Shown here: positions 50,601 through 64,000 of the stretch, one piece after another | How the letters are laid out: every line of letters starts with the position of its first letter | Position numbering within the stretch: position 1 is the first letter of the stretch | Origin: Bilabrum cf. latius | Taxonomy: Eukaryota > Bigyra: Bicosoecida > Bigyra > Bicosoecida | Reading direction: 5' to 3' | Assembly (NCBI GenBank): GCA_965178125.1 | Contig: OZ237741.1 | Span: forward strand, 682,001-746,000 | DNA: 64,000 nucleotides | Translations under genes and position numbers: made by a program | The notes under the pieces: generated by a model | What the model was told of the DNA's origin: nothing | The model's input: only the letters and a program-made list of their open reading frames with translations | Database searches by the model: none

Positions 50601-53600
50601 TAGGCGCAAAGTGGGACAAGCACAGCTCCGGAGTCGGTGTAGAAGAAGAGGAATTCGACATCAATGGGGATGATTACAACGACGTGGAATCGGATGGCGA
50701 GGGCAGTGAAACTGGTAGCGCAATGACAGGCGACTCATTAGAAGGCGAGGAGGTCGACGTGGGAGCTCGGCACGTCGAAGCTGTCATAGCGTATTCAGTC
50801 CCGGGTGTAGGTGGTCACCACTATGTTCGAGGCAACGTTGGAATGATGGAGGGCATGTGGGCGTGGACAGTCTCGATCGAGGAGGACAGCCGCGGCGATA
50901 TGCATACCCTCCTCGGTGTTTGCTTCGAAGACGTCAAGCAGGCCAAGTACGACCAGACGAGGGAGATGCTGCTTGTGGCCGGTTGGAGTGGGAGGGTGTA
51001 TAGACAGGGATCCAGGCTGCAGAGCGTCAGAATTAACTAGTTCCAGCCTGGTTAGGAGGTCACATTCCTACTTGACCTACGCGTGAGGGACGCAGACAGG
51101 GGCGGCACGCTATCTGTGTCCATCAACGGGGCCAAGCAAGGTGTAGTTTTCGATCAAATGCGCAAACTGGTGGAGCGCAATGGGCCTCTGTTCCCATGTG
51201 TAGGGTTCAGAGACTGTGACCAGGATCGAGAATACGTCGTACGACTTGCACGGATGGATCGCATCACTGATCCATTAGATGAAGCTTCGTTGTCAGCAGG
51301 TAAAGGGCAGTCGGATGGTGTTGCGACGAAGCTGGCAGCGTGGCAGGCCGGTGTCCCTCAGCTGTCTAACTCACAGCGGCAGGGGATGCTGGTAGGCTAC
51401 TTGGATTCGCTTGACTCTTTGGCCCCGGTGCAGCAAGCAATCAATGGCCTAACTGCAAAGCCAGAGGCCAAAGCCGATTTTAAACCGCCTGGCCTGCCCC
51501 CTTCCGCGGACTCCGGTAGCAGCTTCGAAGATTCCATTGCAAGGGGCACACCCGCGGCAGTGCGCGCATTCTTGAAGGGCTTGATGAGCGATGCATCCGC
51601 TGAACTGGAAGCACTGCGTGCCTCCTCAGCAGTCGGCCTCACTCTTGATGTCCTGTCCCGCTCCGCTCCTGGTGAAGCCCCTTCTTGCAATATGCTGCGT
51701 TCCATTTTGCTGGCGTTATTGGACGTCGATGCTCTCTCCTATGCGGTGATGCCGCGTCGAAGCCTGCTGCGCACCGGCTTTAAGCAGCGCATGGCCGCAG
51801 TGAGCTCAACCTGGGGCAGGGTGTATCAGCAGGCCTAGAAAGATGCAGAGCGGGTCATTGAGGGCTGGTCGCAGAGTGCTGGCCCTTCCTCTGGAGCGGG
51901 GGCTGATGTCTCTGAAGAGACCCGCAGTAAGGATGGAGGCAAGAAGTTTGACATTCAGAGGTTTGTAGCCATGGTGCAAACCGGCGAAACCAGACCTATG
52001 CGGGCCGTTTCAGAGAGAAGCTATTATCATGGATGGGACAAACGTTGCCGCGTCTCAGCTCTTCAGTGTATTGATAGCCCCACGCTCGCGCAGGCACCAG
52101 CTGTTTGGGTGGGTGCTTGCGTCTTTGCAGACGCGTTGCATCGCTTAGAGGCAGCGCCGCTAGATGTCGAGTACAGCGGAGGTGGGGTGTTGCGGCATCG
52201 AGGCGAAGTGCTGCAGATCGAGCAGTTTCGCGTTGATGCTATTTCAGACCAAGCTGTCTATTCAAAGCTGCTGCAGGACCTTCGAGGTGCAGCTGGGGCA
52301 GGCACTAGTGCTGGTGATCGTACCCGCGGTCAGTCGAAGTCCAACTCTCCCCAAGCCATGAGCAAGCTGATCAGCAAGCAGGGCGACAGCGGAGAGGCCC
52401 TTGTCGGATTCAAGGATGCGTACGACTCGGTCAGAAAGGACCACGTACTCCGGTACCCGTACATGAACCCGCTTTCATCGAAAGTGCAGATCTCGTCGGA
52501 TGGAAGGCGAGCCCTGTACAGCAACTCCAAGGCAGAGTGGGCCACTGCCACGGTGCGGCCAGGCTTTGCACGGCAGCATGACGGATGGCAGACGTGTTTC
52601 TTCCGAGTCGACAAGACGACCAAGCAGAGTATATTTATTGGAATTGCTCGCAGTTCCTCTGGCCAGAACCAATTTGTGGGGTCGTCTGCAAAAAGTGCTA
52701 GTATTTTCCTAAAAGGAGGCCAAATCTACGGCAAAGGCGGGCCTTAGGGCGGCGGGGAAGGCGGTCTGTCCGCTGGCTCTGTAGTGGCCATCAGATTCAA
52801 TTCCAAGACTGGCGTCGTCTAGTTTGGAGATGCTACGGCTGCTGCAGTGGCTGCTGCCAGAAGTGCCGCACGAAGCTGGGAGGCTGCCGAAACTGCCGCA
52901 ACTGTAGCGATTACTTTAGGTTCAGCTGCTCCAACGGCGCCAATTTCAGCCTCTTCCGAAGCAGAGTTACCGTATCCCTGCCCTTGGAGCCCTCGCCTGC
53001 TGGAGGTGCTGCCTCATATGCGGTTGTGTCCTGAAGCTAGCCACGGCGAACTGATGCCTGGCATCAATTGGTTTAGCACCACGATTTCTCTGCCAAACGA
53101 CGCAGAGTACTGCCCTGCGGTATCCATGAACAGCGACGGTGACGTGGTTCAGTTCGTGGGGTATGGTCCAGATGCTGCAGACGCGATCGCAAGTGGCACC
53201 AGCAACCCTTCTGGCGAAATTGACAATGCGATACCGAAGAAGAGGTGGTGGCCTGCCGTATCTGCAATGACAGCAGGTGGTATAATATCGGGAGGACTGA
53301 TCGGGAGCGACAGCTCTGGCGTGTACAGGGGACTTGTGTCATCTGTGCCTCAAGTCAGGAGCTCAGGTGGTGACGGAGCAGGCACCGTTGAAGCATCACT
53401 TAAGTAGATGGTTTCCGTGCAGCAAAACATTGGCGAGATGGTATCAGCCAGCTTCTAGACAAGCCGGCTTGCCCACGTATTTAGCACCAAAGAGGATGTG
53501 GAAACCTCGTACGGCAAAGGCGCCATTGGCAAATCTGACATGCCTCGTCTCGCCATACTGACCACGAGCATGGCTTTAGATGAGCTTGAACAGTATGTCA

Positions 53601-56600
53601 GGAAAGCAGATGTCTCCAAGACAGAAGAGCTCCGCAGTGGCTTCATGACGCACCCTCTGATGACCACTGTGGTTATCCCAGTGCTCGGAGCCTGTTTGCG
53701 GTGGAGGCAGGTGTCTGGAAGCTCAGCGAGCTTGCTCGGGCGAACATTGCTGCGTCTCATGCGCCTCTCCGCTGACATTGAAAGCAAAGTATCCCACCAT
53801 GAAGATCAAGCGGCGCTGCAGCAGCTGGTCGACGTCGCAGATTCTCGGCGCTTGGCAGCCAAGGCTGCCCTGCTTGAGCAACCCCACGAACAGCTGCTCT
53901 AGCCTATCAAGGTTGGCACCAAGCTCCTGAATGAAGACGGGAAAAGCGTGCCTCGGTCATCGTAGATCCCATGGAAGGTTTATGCAAAGCTGCACGGGTG
54001 CTCTGCTTTGGGAGAGCTGCCTTGCGACTTTTCACTGCGGTAGTAGACAGACAGGGTCTTGCCCGCGAAGTCAGGCAACCTGTTGCGAATGGTGCGTCTG
54101 CTGGCATCCAGTGCAATTGGTCGCTTCGCAACGATTCTAGCGCAATACGGACAGCGGGAGCACGTCGAGCACTGCCTTTACGACAGATTCGAAGACTCTG
54201 CGTGGCTGCTGCTGGAGCCAGAAGCCGTTCGGGTTTCCTCCACGTCTCAGTCCAAGGCCGAGGCTGAGGACGGCCGATCGGAGGCCAAGAAGGCTAAGCT
54301 GGCAATCCGAAAGGAGCAAGAAAAGCTCGCATTCGCAGGCTTGGATTCGGAGCATGGTAGCCGCCCAGTTGACGAGGCAGACAGCTGGGCCAAGTCTGAG
54401 CTCTTCCGTGGCGGCGTGCGCAAAACTACCGGACATCACGTGGCGAGCTCTGGCGCCCATCACTTGCAGGCTGACGAGGCGAAGCGAGCCCTCTTTGACG
54501 AGGGGCGCTTGGTCGCCACGATACTTGCATCTACGGAGAAGAGCCAGGTTCGCGATGTGACAAGGCTATGGCTTGAGCGACACCTCATGGATGCCTTTAC
54601 TCGGCGCAAGATGGGTTCAACCATCAAGGCTTGTAGAAATGCAATCCACAGCGTTTTCGCTGCGGTTTTATATCACCTTGGCTGCTCGCATGAGCTAAAG
54701 CCGCTTCTGACTGCTGCTGAGGATGCCCTGAAAGCTGCAGATTCTACGGACGCTGCTGTCTCCCAGCTTGATTCTTTGCTATCCCCAAGCGAAACTCTGC
54801 AGAATGTGTGGGATTCATCTGTCGCACTGACGCTTGAATGGATTAAGGCAGCTTCCAATCGAGTCAAGTCTGCCGAGGAGCAGCTTGTGGTTGCGTCTCA
54901 GAACCGTAGAGACGCGGTGCGGGCATCCGTCGGAGCAGCCAGCTCTAGTTTGGAGTCCGAGAGCAAGACGGAGGAAGCTGCCGAAGGCAAAGAGACGGAG
55001 GATGAGGGAGGTCCAGCAGGATCGGCGAAAGGTGGGTCTGTTAGCGAATCGGCCCTTCCGCCCGTGTACGAGCCCAGGGGCTTCAACCGGTCGCTTGTAA
55101 GCAAGCGTATCGCTCAGCGGGCCTCCTTCTTGCTGCAGGCAGTGCTACCTGCATCACCCGAGGCACAACGCTGTGACCTAGTAGTATCAAAGGGACTTGC
55201 AAGCGACCAGGTAGCAGCCAGCAGTACGGCCACAGTCGAGACTCTGCGTGTTAGCATGGCACGAGCTGTGATCGCATTCACGGTCACTCCGCTTTCGCTC
55301 CCTCACCTGATAGATGCCCTGTATTGCGCTGCAATTGATGCCGAGCATCGCATCGATGGCATGAGCCTTGCTGCTGCTGTGCTGAATGGACTTGTAGCGA
55401 CACAGCTGCCAGATCTTGCTATGCCACGGGACACCAACAATGTGGCGCACGTGTTGCGGTGGATTCCCCAAGCGTTCAGATCTGTGCAGGACGCATTCCA
55501 AGTAAAGTTCTCATACTCCCAAGGCTCCAGTGCAGATTCCAAGGCTCGGGCATTGACTGGTGACCTGCAGAACTGTGGGTACAGCATCGAGAAGGGCCTG
55601 CGATCGGCCTTCTATGAATTGTAGCACGCTGTGGCGAAGGCGACGGAGTTCGTGGCTTCGTCTGCTAGCGCTCGAGCGAATGCGCGCTTGCTCGCCCTGC
55701 AGGACCGAGCGCCTCTGTCGTCTGCTCTTGTTATCCGCAAGGAAGCCTCTGGGCCTGCGTTCGATGCCCTCGTCGACTACGCCCGGCAGTCCACCTTCCA
55801 CGTCGATGAGATTTCCACACAGAGCCAGCTGAGTGCCTGCATTAACGCTGCTGCTTTTTCGCTGGAAACGCCCGAAGACTTCCTGCATGCAGAACGGTCA
55901 GGTGCTGTGGAAAGCATCGAGACAACCCTCAAGGCGCTCCGAGCGCAGGCCGCTAGCAGCAGTTATGCTCAGAAACTCATCGCTGCCGTTTGCAGCCCTG
56001 CCCTAGAGGAAAAGGCAGACGTAGCAACTGGAGATGATCGACGCAGTGCCGAAGTGCAATTTGCATAGAAGAGAATGCAGCAAGGGCTTGTCAATTTCTT
56101 CGTCTAGGTTCGGGAGATGGCAATTGAGGGCGTCATTCGATCTGCGGCTGACGTCGAACGCGGCGTGCTGCTATTCACGCAGCTGCAGGCGCTGCAAGGC
56201 TCAGCACTTGGCGGTAGGCTTGTGCAGGAGCGTAACCTTCATGAACAGGCCGTCCGAGATGCTGCAGGTTCCTTCCGCATCGCTGCAGCGACTCTGGGTG
56301 TCGTCAATCATCTTAGTATCGAACCCAGTACCTAGCAGGACACAGATGGCCTGGATGCCGCCCGCAGGCTCACTGCTGCTGCATTGGACATCGTGCGAAC
56401 CGAGCTGCAGCAGTTCCTTGCCGAGGAACGCCTCGCGCAACGGCGCGCCCGTTTAGAGTAGCGGCCTTGGCTGCTTTCTGCTGCTCTCAGTTCGATCAAA
56501 GAGGCCCTCGAGAAGATCAAGAAGAAAACCGCGAGCGGCGGTAGCGTTTCAGCTGCAGCTAAACTGGTTGAGACTGCGGCTGCCGCTGCTGATGTCGCAC

Positions 56601-59600
56601 AATCAACTGGGACTAGCGATATCATGTCCGAGGCCTTCGCCCTCGTCAAGGCAGCAGAGGCCACATACAGCTCCATGACGTCTGCAGCCGGCACAGCCGG
56701 CGAGGCAACGGAGGCGCTGTCCTTCTTGGAGCTCAGGAGGTCCAGCTCGGTGCACGCTGAGGCGGCTGCTGAGGGCGACGCTGCCAGTGCCAAAGCCAGA
56801 GCGAAGGCGAGGCTGGTGCTGGCCATCGAAGCCGATAGTTAGACAGCGGAGCTCGCTTCGAAGCTCTCCAAGGACCTCGATCTTAGTGCTCTGCGGCGCA
56901 AGGTGGAGAGCGAGGATAAGGTCGTGGAAGAAGCATCGTCGCTTCTGTTCCAGCTGGCCGCCAACAGGAGCAACGCGATGCAGCTGGCCACTCCTGACTG
57001 GCTCACGCTCCTGTTTGATCTCCTGCGCCGTGGCTCCTTGAGCGTGCAGCGGAAGACTGCGCGAGTACTGCGCAGGGTGCTTCCGTGCTGCGATCCCATG
57101 GACATCAGGGTGCAGCTAGAACCGCTTGATGACCAGTTTGGAGATCTTGGGAGCGCAGTTGCAGGCACTAGCGACAAATCCGAAGAGTCTGCGGGCCCAG
57201 CTGAGATTGTGCAGCTCCTGCTCGACCTAGTGCAGCTGTCAGTCGCACCGCTGACTAAGGTACGCGGTACTATGAGTGGCGAAGAGATCCCCACCCCACA
57301 GCGGGCACAACTGGGCAGCGAAGCGTCTGCAATCCTACGCTCTCTGATCGCGAGCAGGAGCTGGTCACCCCTTGTGGTTGAGTCGCTGCGTGACGGGATC
57401 CAGACTTGCAATGGAGAGGCCAGCAAAGTGGCTGAGGGCGCAATTGATGCCTTAATGACAGAGGGATTCCTTTCCGTACAAGGCCGTGCTCTTGCTTGCT
57501 TCACAGTAGTCACTGGTTGCGTAGAGAGGCTGCGCGCAGGCTCTTTAGTTCGCATGGGAGCGTGGCCGAACTTCATGAGCTCGGGTCATGGGCGCGTCAT
57601 CTCGTACCAGGAAAGCCGGGACACGGTCAGCCTTGCCAACTTCCAAGTCGACGGCGATTCCGAAGAGCGGGCCCGTGAGCGGCTCCGCAACCCCACGCAG
57701 AACGATGTGCCGGTCATGAGGCTGGTCCCCCTTCCGCAGCAGGGGCTCGCGAGAGATGCCATTCCGCTCGACCTGTGGCAAGCAGTTTTCGATGCTGCCG
57801 CCACGTTTGGCTTGCCCGACTTGGAGGCCGTCAAGGGGCTGGACCCTTCGCAATGGGAGTCCGGCGATGATTCGGACGAGGACTTGGAGAAGCTCATCCG
57901 GTCCATGAGCCTGCTCAGTCCCTCGCCCATTCCTCCACCTGGACAGCAGGTCATTAGCGGTGCGGTATCTGACTTTGATTCCAATTACGCATTTGATGCG
58001 GCTTTGAGCTCTAGCGGTGTTGAGATCACCGACGAGGGCAAGAGGGCAAGCTGCAGCAGTACCTATGCGTTCCTGATCAACGCGCCTCTGACGCCGGGAT
58101 GCGGCGTGTGGGAGTGGGTGCTAAAGCTCGATAATGACAACGAGAACGATGAGATCAGCACTCTGGGGATGATCACATCTCCACCCCCAGGCTCGTACGA
58201 TTCAAGTGGTGGCGGAACATACGTGATTCGGTCATTCAATGGGTGCTTCTACCAGGATGGAAGCAGCACATCGTCGCGCAATGAGTGCAAAATGCATCCA
58301 GGTTATTTCGCCAGGTTTGTCTACGATGGTGGAGACAGCTCATTGAGGTTCTGGCGTCGACCCGAGGAGCAGGGCTCAGACTGGCAGCCCCACAGCAACC
58401 CAAGCCCCGCCGATTTGGAGAAGGAGGGCTGGGAGGGCGGTGAGAGCGGTATTCTGCTATGCAAGGGAGTGCCCGACGGGCGCACATACTACCCTGGCGG
58501 CATGTCTTACTCGAGTGGTGTAGATGTGTCGATCCAACGCGTGCGGCGACTCGACTTCAATCCCCACATCGAGGCGTGCAAGCCAGGGGCTGCCAAGGTT
58601 TCGAGCGGGGAAGATAACGAGGCAACCAAGGACCGTTTCCCAAAGGCTCGCGCCGCTCTGAAGGAGCACCAGATTGCGATGGAGAAGGTCCCAGCGAGCG
58701 TGCGAGCTCTTCATGCTGAGTTGGCATCTTCGGCGGCGAGCGCGCTGGCCGACTCGCTGCAATCTGCAGCCGTGTGCCAAGCATTGCTTGATCCTGAAGG
58801 CGACAGCGGCTTGCGATCAGGGATTGCACGAGCAGCTGCACAGCTTGTGCCCAATTGTGGCGGACTGATCGACGAAGACCTTGCCACGAAGCGGCTGCAG
58901 CTGCTGGTAGACGCCTCGATCGAGCACGACCGCAAGCAGCAATTGGCTTCCCGAGCACGCGACCAGGCCATGGAGTTCTTGGCTGCCAAAGGCTTAAAAC
59001 TCTCCGACGAAGAGCAGGGTGGCAAGTCGAGCAAATCAGCTGCCTCTGCAGACACAAAGCCAAAGGAGACAGCAGCTGCAAGCGAGGCCATCATGAGCAG
59101 CACCCCGCAGAGTGACGCGGCCGCTGCAGCGATGGCGGCAGCACTGATGCCTTGGCGGAGCACCGGCGACTTCAGTCCTTCGTATCCTGACCCGGAAGAT
59201 GGCGAGCCCCTTCGCGCTGCCAGTCGGGCTGTTCCCAGGCAAGCGTCGAGCGGTCGGAAGTAGCGTAGCGGAAGGCTAGGCAGGGCGCAGAGACAGGATC
59301 CAGCCGATGCCGCGTTGGGCTCCGCCGCAGACGCCATGGGACTTCGGAGAGTTGGGGGCGGTTTACGGACGGGTAGAGAGGCCTCGGCAGACGACCGACT
59401 GGACTGGGGCTCACCGGGTGGTGCCGCGTCTGCTCGCCTGGATGGCGACAACGTGTTGCCTATGCCGGGGATCCCACCAACTCCGCAACCCTTCAGAATG
59501 GGTTCGCACGAGCGTTCTGCTGCACCTGCAGCTGCACCGGCAGCTCCTTCGCCTATCGTGGAGATGCTCATGGGAATGATGCCGGATGCCTCGCCCGGTT

Positions 59601-62600
59601 TCATCCAACGCTCGCTGGCCGAGACGGGTGGAAACCCGGATGCTGCGGCAATGTGGCTGATGGAGCACGCGCACGAGATGGCTCAGGCGGCCGAGGAGGA
59701 AGCCCGCGCCAAGGCGGAGGCAGAGGCAGCCGCGAAGGCCGCGGCACTAGCAGAGAAAGAGCAGGAGGAAGCCGCCAAGCGTGCTGCAGAAGAAAACCGT
59801 CGCCTTCTTGAAGAGGATGCTGCCGAGGAGGATGGTGACGATGCTGTTCAGGATGACGAGGACGGCAGCGGCGACAGCGCCGTTGCTGCACTTCTGCAGG
59901 TAGCTAGAGATACCGCTGGCGATGGCCCGGCCTTCCTACCCATCGTGGTTGCGGGCAGTGTCCGCCAAAACGAGATCGTCGTCGTGGAAGACTGCCTGGA
60001 GGAGGACTCTGGGTCGTCGTCGCAACCAGGCGATAGGTACTTCCCGTCGACTGACCCGGCTTGGAGCGGGAGGAGCTCTCGGTCCGAGCGCAGACGGGCG
60101 CGCCGGGGAGGCAGGAGCGGGTACGCCTAGGCGCGAGACGGCAACCTGTTCGACTCTGCGAACGACAGCACTTCGGATGCTGACACTGCCATCACAATTG
60201 AAGACCGTAGGCGGCTTCACCTAGCGGCCGCCCGCCGTGTGTTTGGCCAAGACAAGTGGTCTAGAGCCGTTCAGCATGTGTACTCCATGTCGTCCTCAAG
60301 ACTGCGCGGCGAGATCTCCAAGCAGGTTGCGGTGCTTGCCTGCCTCCGGGCCCGCAGGGCTTTCGTCACTTTGTGCGCAGCCGTGGCGCAGTAGCCTGTC
60401 GAGCACATCGGCAACGGAATCCGCCAGCTCGCAAACGCTATCGACTTGCCTGCGGTGGCGGTCACACCGCTCCTGCCGCGACTGCCGCGAGGCGGCGAGA
60501 CCGTTTCTGTACACGAGCTGCTGGGAATTTCTCCGAAGAAGAGCGAGTCCACATGTGGAGACCTCGCATTGACCAGCACCGACGTGTTCCTAGCCGCACT
60601 CCGGCACTGCGCGTGGAAGCCATACCAGCCGAGCTGGCTTGTGCCTGAGGAGGTGGCCACTGAATCTGCAGAGGCCGAGCCAGAGAGTGACCAGCACGAG
60701 ACCGGGGAACTACCACCTCCTGTGGCGCGGCGCCAGTCTTCGACGACGTCCTTCAGCGGAGTGCTGTCGATGCTGTCAAGCTCTCGGTCCGGCCTTTCGG
60801 GGAGCTCTGGTACGGGGGAGATCACCACGCTGCCCGGAGCCATGCGGATGATCCTCTAGAAGCTGCTACAGGCTGAGGCTGACGAAGCGCGGTCGAAAGC
60901 AGCAGGAAAGTCCCCGGTGCGTGCCGCATGCCTACGCGCCGCCCGGACCGCCCTTGCGCTAGCTTCCCATCGGTCAAGCGCGGCCGTGCTGGTGAGGTAG
61001 CAGCAGTCCGTCGAGACCTCCAGAATGTCGGGAGGGGACCACGCTATCACCCGATCCAGCGTGATCGGGGCAGTGCCGGAGGCTCAGGCAATCGACCACC
61101 CCGACGTCGACTTGGTGGAGCTGCTCACAGAAGTGGTTCTGGAAGCAGAAGGTGACGCGCTGTCACTGGGCTTGACCAGCCTGGACACCAAGGAGAAATC
61201 ACTGTCGCTAGATGAGTTTAAGCACGCGGAGCGGTCTGCGAGGGGCGTGTACACCGTGTGGGCGCTCGGCTTGCGGTCGCCCACGGCTACGCTGAAGGAG
61301 GTGTCCCTGCGTGCCTTGGGTGACGTTCTTGAACGGGTCAGAATGCTTTCCCTCCGATGTGTCGACGTGGATGGGGCTGTCGTCCCGTGGGAGCATTACC
61401 TTGCGCTGGTGCCTGCGAAGAGGATTGAATCGATGGTTGCCAGGCGGCTGGATCGCGAGCTTGAGGACTCGCCACGGTACAGCAGATACTTGCACGTGTT
61501 GGTGGAGTTTTCGTCGTTGCTTCGCTTCGTTCGCGAGAAGATCGCCGAGTCGCATAGGTCTGGCGGCTCGACAGAAGACGCGGTCGCAAAGCAGGCGCTG
61601 GTGGAATCTGACAACGCTGAGTTTGGCATTCGGTTCACCGGGCTTGACTCTGAAACGCGAGAGGAGATGCAGAAGGCTCATGCATCCAGCGCAGGAGCAA
61701 CTGAGGAATCCAAGGAACCAGAGTCTGGTGCTGGAGGTGCTGACAAGGATGACCAGGCGGATGTTCCTGTGATGCCTCATGAGGTGCAGCTGGTCAGGCT
61801 CGGAGGCAAGTCTGCTGTTCAGTGCCCTTGGACGATTGAAGTGTGGGTGCGATGCAGGGCCAAGCGTGGGCCGCTCGCGCGTCAGAAGGAGAAGTCAAGG
61901 TCAGTGAGCGCGGCAGCCGCAGGACCTGCCAGCGGTGCTGCAAGCCCGCCATCAGCGGAGCTTTCCTTGCTTGAGGACCCTTCCAGTGACGTTAGGGTGC
62001 CCAAGTGGCACCGCAATGCCATCGAGCAGGTTCATGGGTGGGGCGAGATGCTCGATAGCGAGAAGCAGCAGGAGCTGGAGCTGCATGAGTACGGCCTGGT
62101 GGCCGGTGTGCAACCCCGGCCTCTCGTGGAATCGAGCAGCCACGGTGCGTCCTCCCGTGGATTTGGCAAGTTTGCCGTTCGCCCAACGTCTGGAGCCGAC
62201 AAGTTCGAGCCTGCGCCATTCCGTCCAGCCGCTCGATAGAGCCAGATGCTGCAAGCAGCTGGGCTAGTGGGCGAAGACGGTGCTCTGCAGGCGAAAGATC
62301 AGCCCAGGTACCTTCTTGCCACTCCAAAGGGGGGAGGCATCCTGCTCGAGTGTGGTCTGGCAGCCGGTAGCGTCCTGCACCGACGGGCGGTTGGCCTGGT
62401 GGGCGAGGATGGCAAGAGCGTGGTACCTATCGACTACGAGTGCCCGGCCTACGACTGGGTGCACTTGGCGGTTGTCGCTGACGCAGATGCAAACGTCAGC
62501 ATCTACGCGAATGGGCAATTAGCCACGACGAAGAAGGTGCACTATCCTGCGGGATCGGCGCCGCTGCCTCACTGGACTCTTGGGTCCGAGCGCGGCGCGC

Positions 62601-64000
62601 CCTTGCGGGCGGACGTGTACGACCTCAGGATGTGGAGGTGTGCCAGGACTGCGGGCGAGATCCGGCGTGACATGATGAGCAAGGTGAACCTGATTTCGGT
62701 GCAGCCCATGCTGATCGGGTACTGGAAGCTGGAGGAGGGCTTCGGCAGGTATGCAGCAGACGCATCTGGCCAGCACCACGCGTGCTTCGTCAATGGCCCG
62801 CAGTGGATCAAGGTGAAGAAATCGATCGGACCCGGGCCCGCGCAATCGGCCGAATCGAGCGGCGAGTCTACGCCTGTCGTTGCAGCCGCCTCGGGTGCTG
62901 GGGCAACTCGAGAGCTGTAGACTGCCTTCGATGCCCTTCCTAGCGTGCCTGTGCTTTCTTGCGTTACTCATAAGTCCACCTTGCAGCTAGGTGACGTTGT
63001 GTCATCCTCGACTTGCGAGCCCGGGGCCGACTGGCGCGAGTTCTCGGGCTACCTGAGGGCCAAGGCGCAATCGGGCGAGGTTGGTGACACGTGGAAGAAG
63101 CCCTTGTCACAGGCTGTAAGTGTGCATTTCAGGCCGTGCGAGCCCGAGAAGGTGACTGAGGCCCTCGATGTGCTTGGCGAGACGGCCGCTCTGGTCGCCC
63201 GGAAGTAGGGCAAGCCTGCTGCCGAACAGGATTCTGCACGGGAACAGCAGGCTAAGCACCACCCAGGAACGGTGCTTCTGGTAGGATACTTGGACTTGCC
63301 AGAGTCGCTGGCCAGGGCAGAGCTAGTGGGTAGGGCGTATCTGAAGAAGGATCTCCCGGACTCGCTTCCGCAAGCTTGTGCCGATCAGTTCGAAGGAATT
63401 CAAGGCGATCCTAGGAGCGACCCAGCAGCAGCAGCCGCCATTGCAAGCTACTGGATGGAGTCCGACGTTGTTGGTGACGCGCTGCACACGACATCACCGA
63501 CTGGCGGGGCCGCATCATCATCGGGGCCCCAGCTGTACCTCGTTGCGTCCGGAGTGACCGCAGGCCCGCCCGATGTGCTGTCGTGGCTGTCCGGCCTTGA
63601 GTTCGAGGGGGAACATCGTAAGGTCAAGCAAGGCGAACCAGATATGGACATGAACAGCACAGAGGTGGACGGTAACGTGTTACGAGGACATTGGAAGGCT
63701 CATCTGGTAGAGCGAATCAAGGTCAGTGGCGAAGGCGATGCCGAGGTTGTCGACCCGAACAGCCAGCTGCGGTTCATCAAGGCCATGTCGCACCCCCGGT
63801 CTACCATCTCAGTGGATGGTCTGACTGCATCGCTGCACAAAGGCAACCCTGCCGATGAGTGGCGCATGGCAACACTGACTTGCTCCGCTGAACCAGACAT
63901 CTCGAAGCTGCAGGACGGAAAGGCACCCGCGAAGGTGGACTTTACTTAGGGCCGCGTGCTGGTCGATGTCACTTTCGCCAGTGGCAATCGTGGCGGTGCC
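44669..64000 (+). CDS. Giant SPRY/LamG/UBA protein, probable ubiquitin-ligase-type scaffold (3' end outside window)
   Basis: One plus-strand frame runs 19.3 kb (6,444 codons) with no TAA or TGA and about forty TAGs. Domains visible: a SPRY/B30.2 domain split by an insertion (KWYFEVQSN at 46027 to FFPAVSFSRDIAARFNFG at 46590); a LamG/concanavalin-like segment (LGQWVHLAVQFDNGTVTMAV, ~48095); a SPRY-like segment at 50760-51260; a third at 52440-53170; helical-repeat regions; a fourth SPRY-like domain at 58050-58560; a UBA domain (SPIVEMLMGMMPDASPGF, ~59550) followed by an Ala/Glu-rich helix; and a clear LamG domain at 61800-62820 (YDWVHLAVVADADANVSIYA, VDVYDLRMWR-like strand, then LIGYWKLEEGFGRY). 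Very large proteins with SPRY, LamG-like and UBA domains are often HECT or RING E3 ligases (HERC/HECTD4 type). No catalytic domain lies in the window, so that role is inference. Confidence 0.85.

Overview
The window is nuclear DNA of a microbial eukaryote. It is GC-rich and gene-dense, with genes on both strands and a few short GT-AG introns of about 70-200 nt, most with GTGAG donors and lying near gene 5' ends. A CFAP57 homologue implies motile cilia. AP2-like DNA-binding domains and an integrin-alpha-like FG-GAP protein are also present. The lineage (alga or other protist) cannot be fixed from this sequence alone.

The central observation is that TAG is not a stop here. Read with the standard code, almost every gene looks broken. 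Read with TAG as sense, each becomes one long frame ending in TGA (mostly) or TAA, never TAG. Where TAG falls in conserved motifs (SMC6, CFAP57, PPCS, hemerythrin, AP2, cap methyltransferase, RanBP1), glutamine fits best. All CDS calls below therefore read TAG as sense, probably Gln.

Layout. 1-4713 (-): secreted FG-GAP/integrin-alpha-like protein running off the left edge. 5138-8495: unrecognised genes. 8623-12646 (+): SMC6 of the SMC5/6 DNA-repair complex. 12910-16041 (+): Ala-rich coiled-coil protein. 16356-18362 (-): WW domain fused to the mRNA cap guanine-N7 methyltransferase. 18363-21432: a 3-kb, largely AT-rich gap. 21433-23765 (+): RanBP1 domain fused to galactokinase. 23943-25916 (-): phosphopantothenate-cysteine ligase with a large insertion containing 42 serines. 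26107-31062 (+): AP2-like/RG-repeat protein. 31180-35877 (-): CFAP57. 36015-38069 (+): protein with two ZNRD2-type zinc ribbons. 38925-39587 (+): hemerythrin-like protein. 39671-42586 (-): divergent kinesin. 42828-44069 (-): two-helix membrane protein. 44669 to the right edge (+): one frame of more than 6,400 codons encoding a giant SPRY/LamG/UBA protein, probably a ubiquitin-ligase-type scaffold whose C-terminus lies outside the window.

The genes do not form an operon or pathway cluster. They are ordinary eukaryotic housekeeping, ciliary and regulatory genes, united by the altered code.
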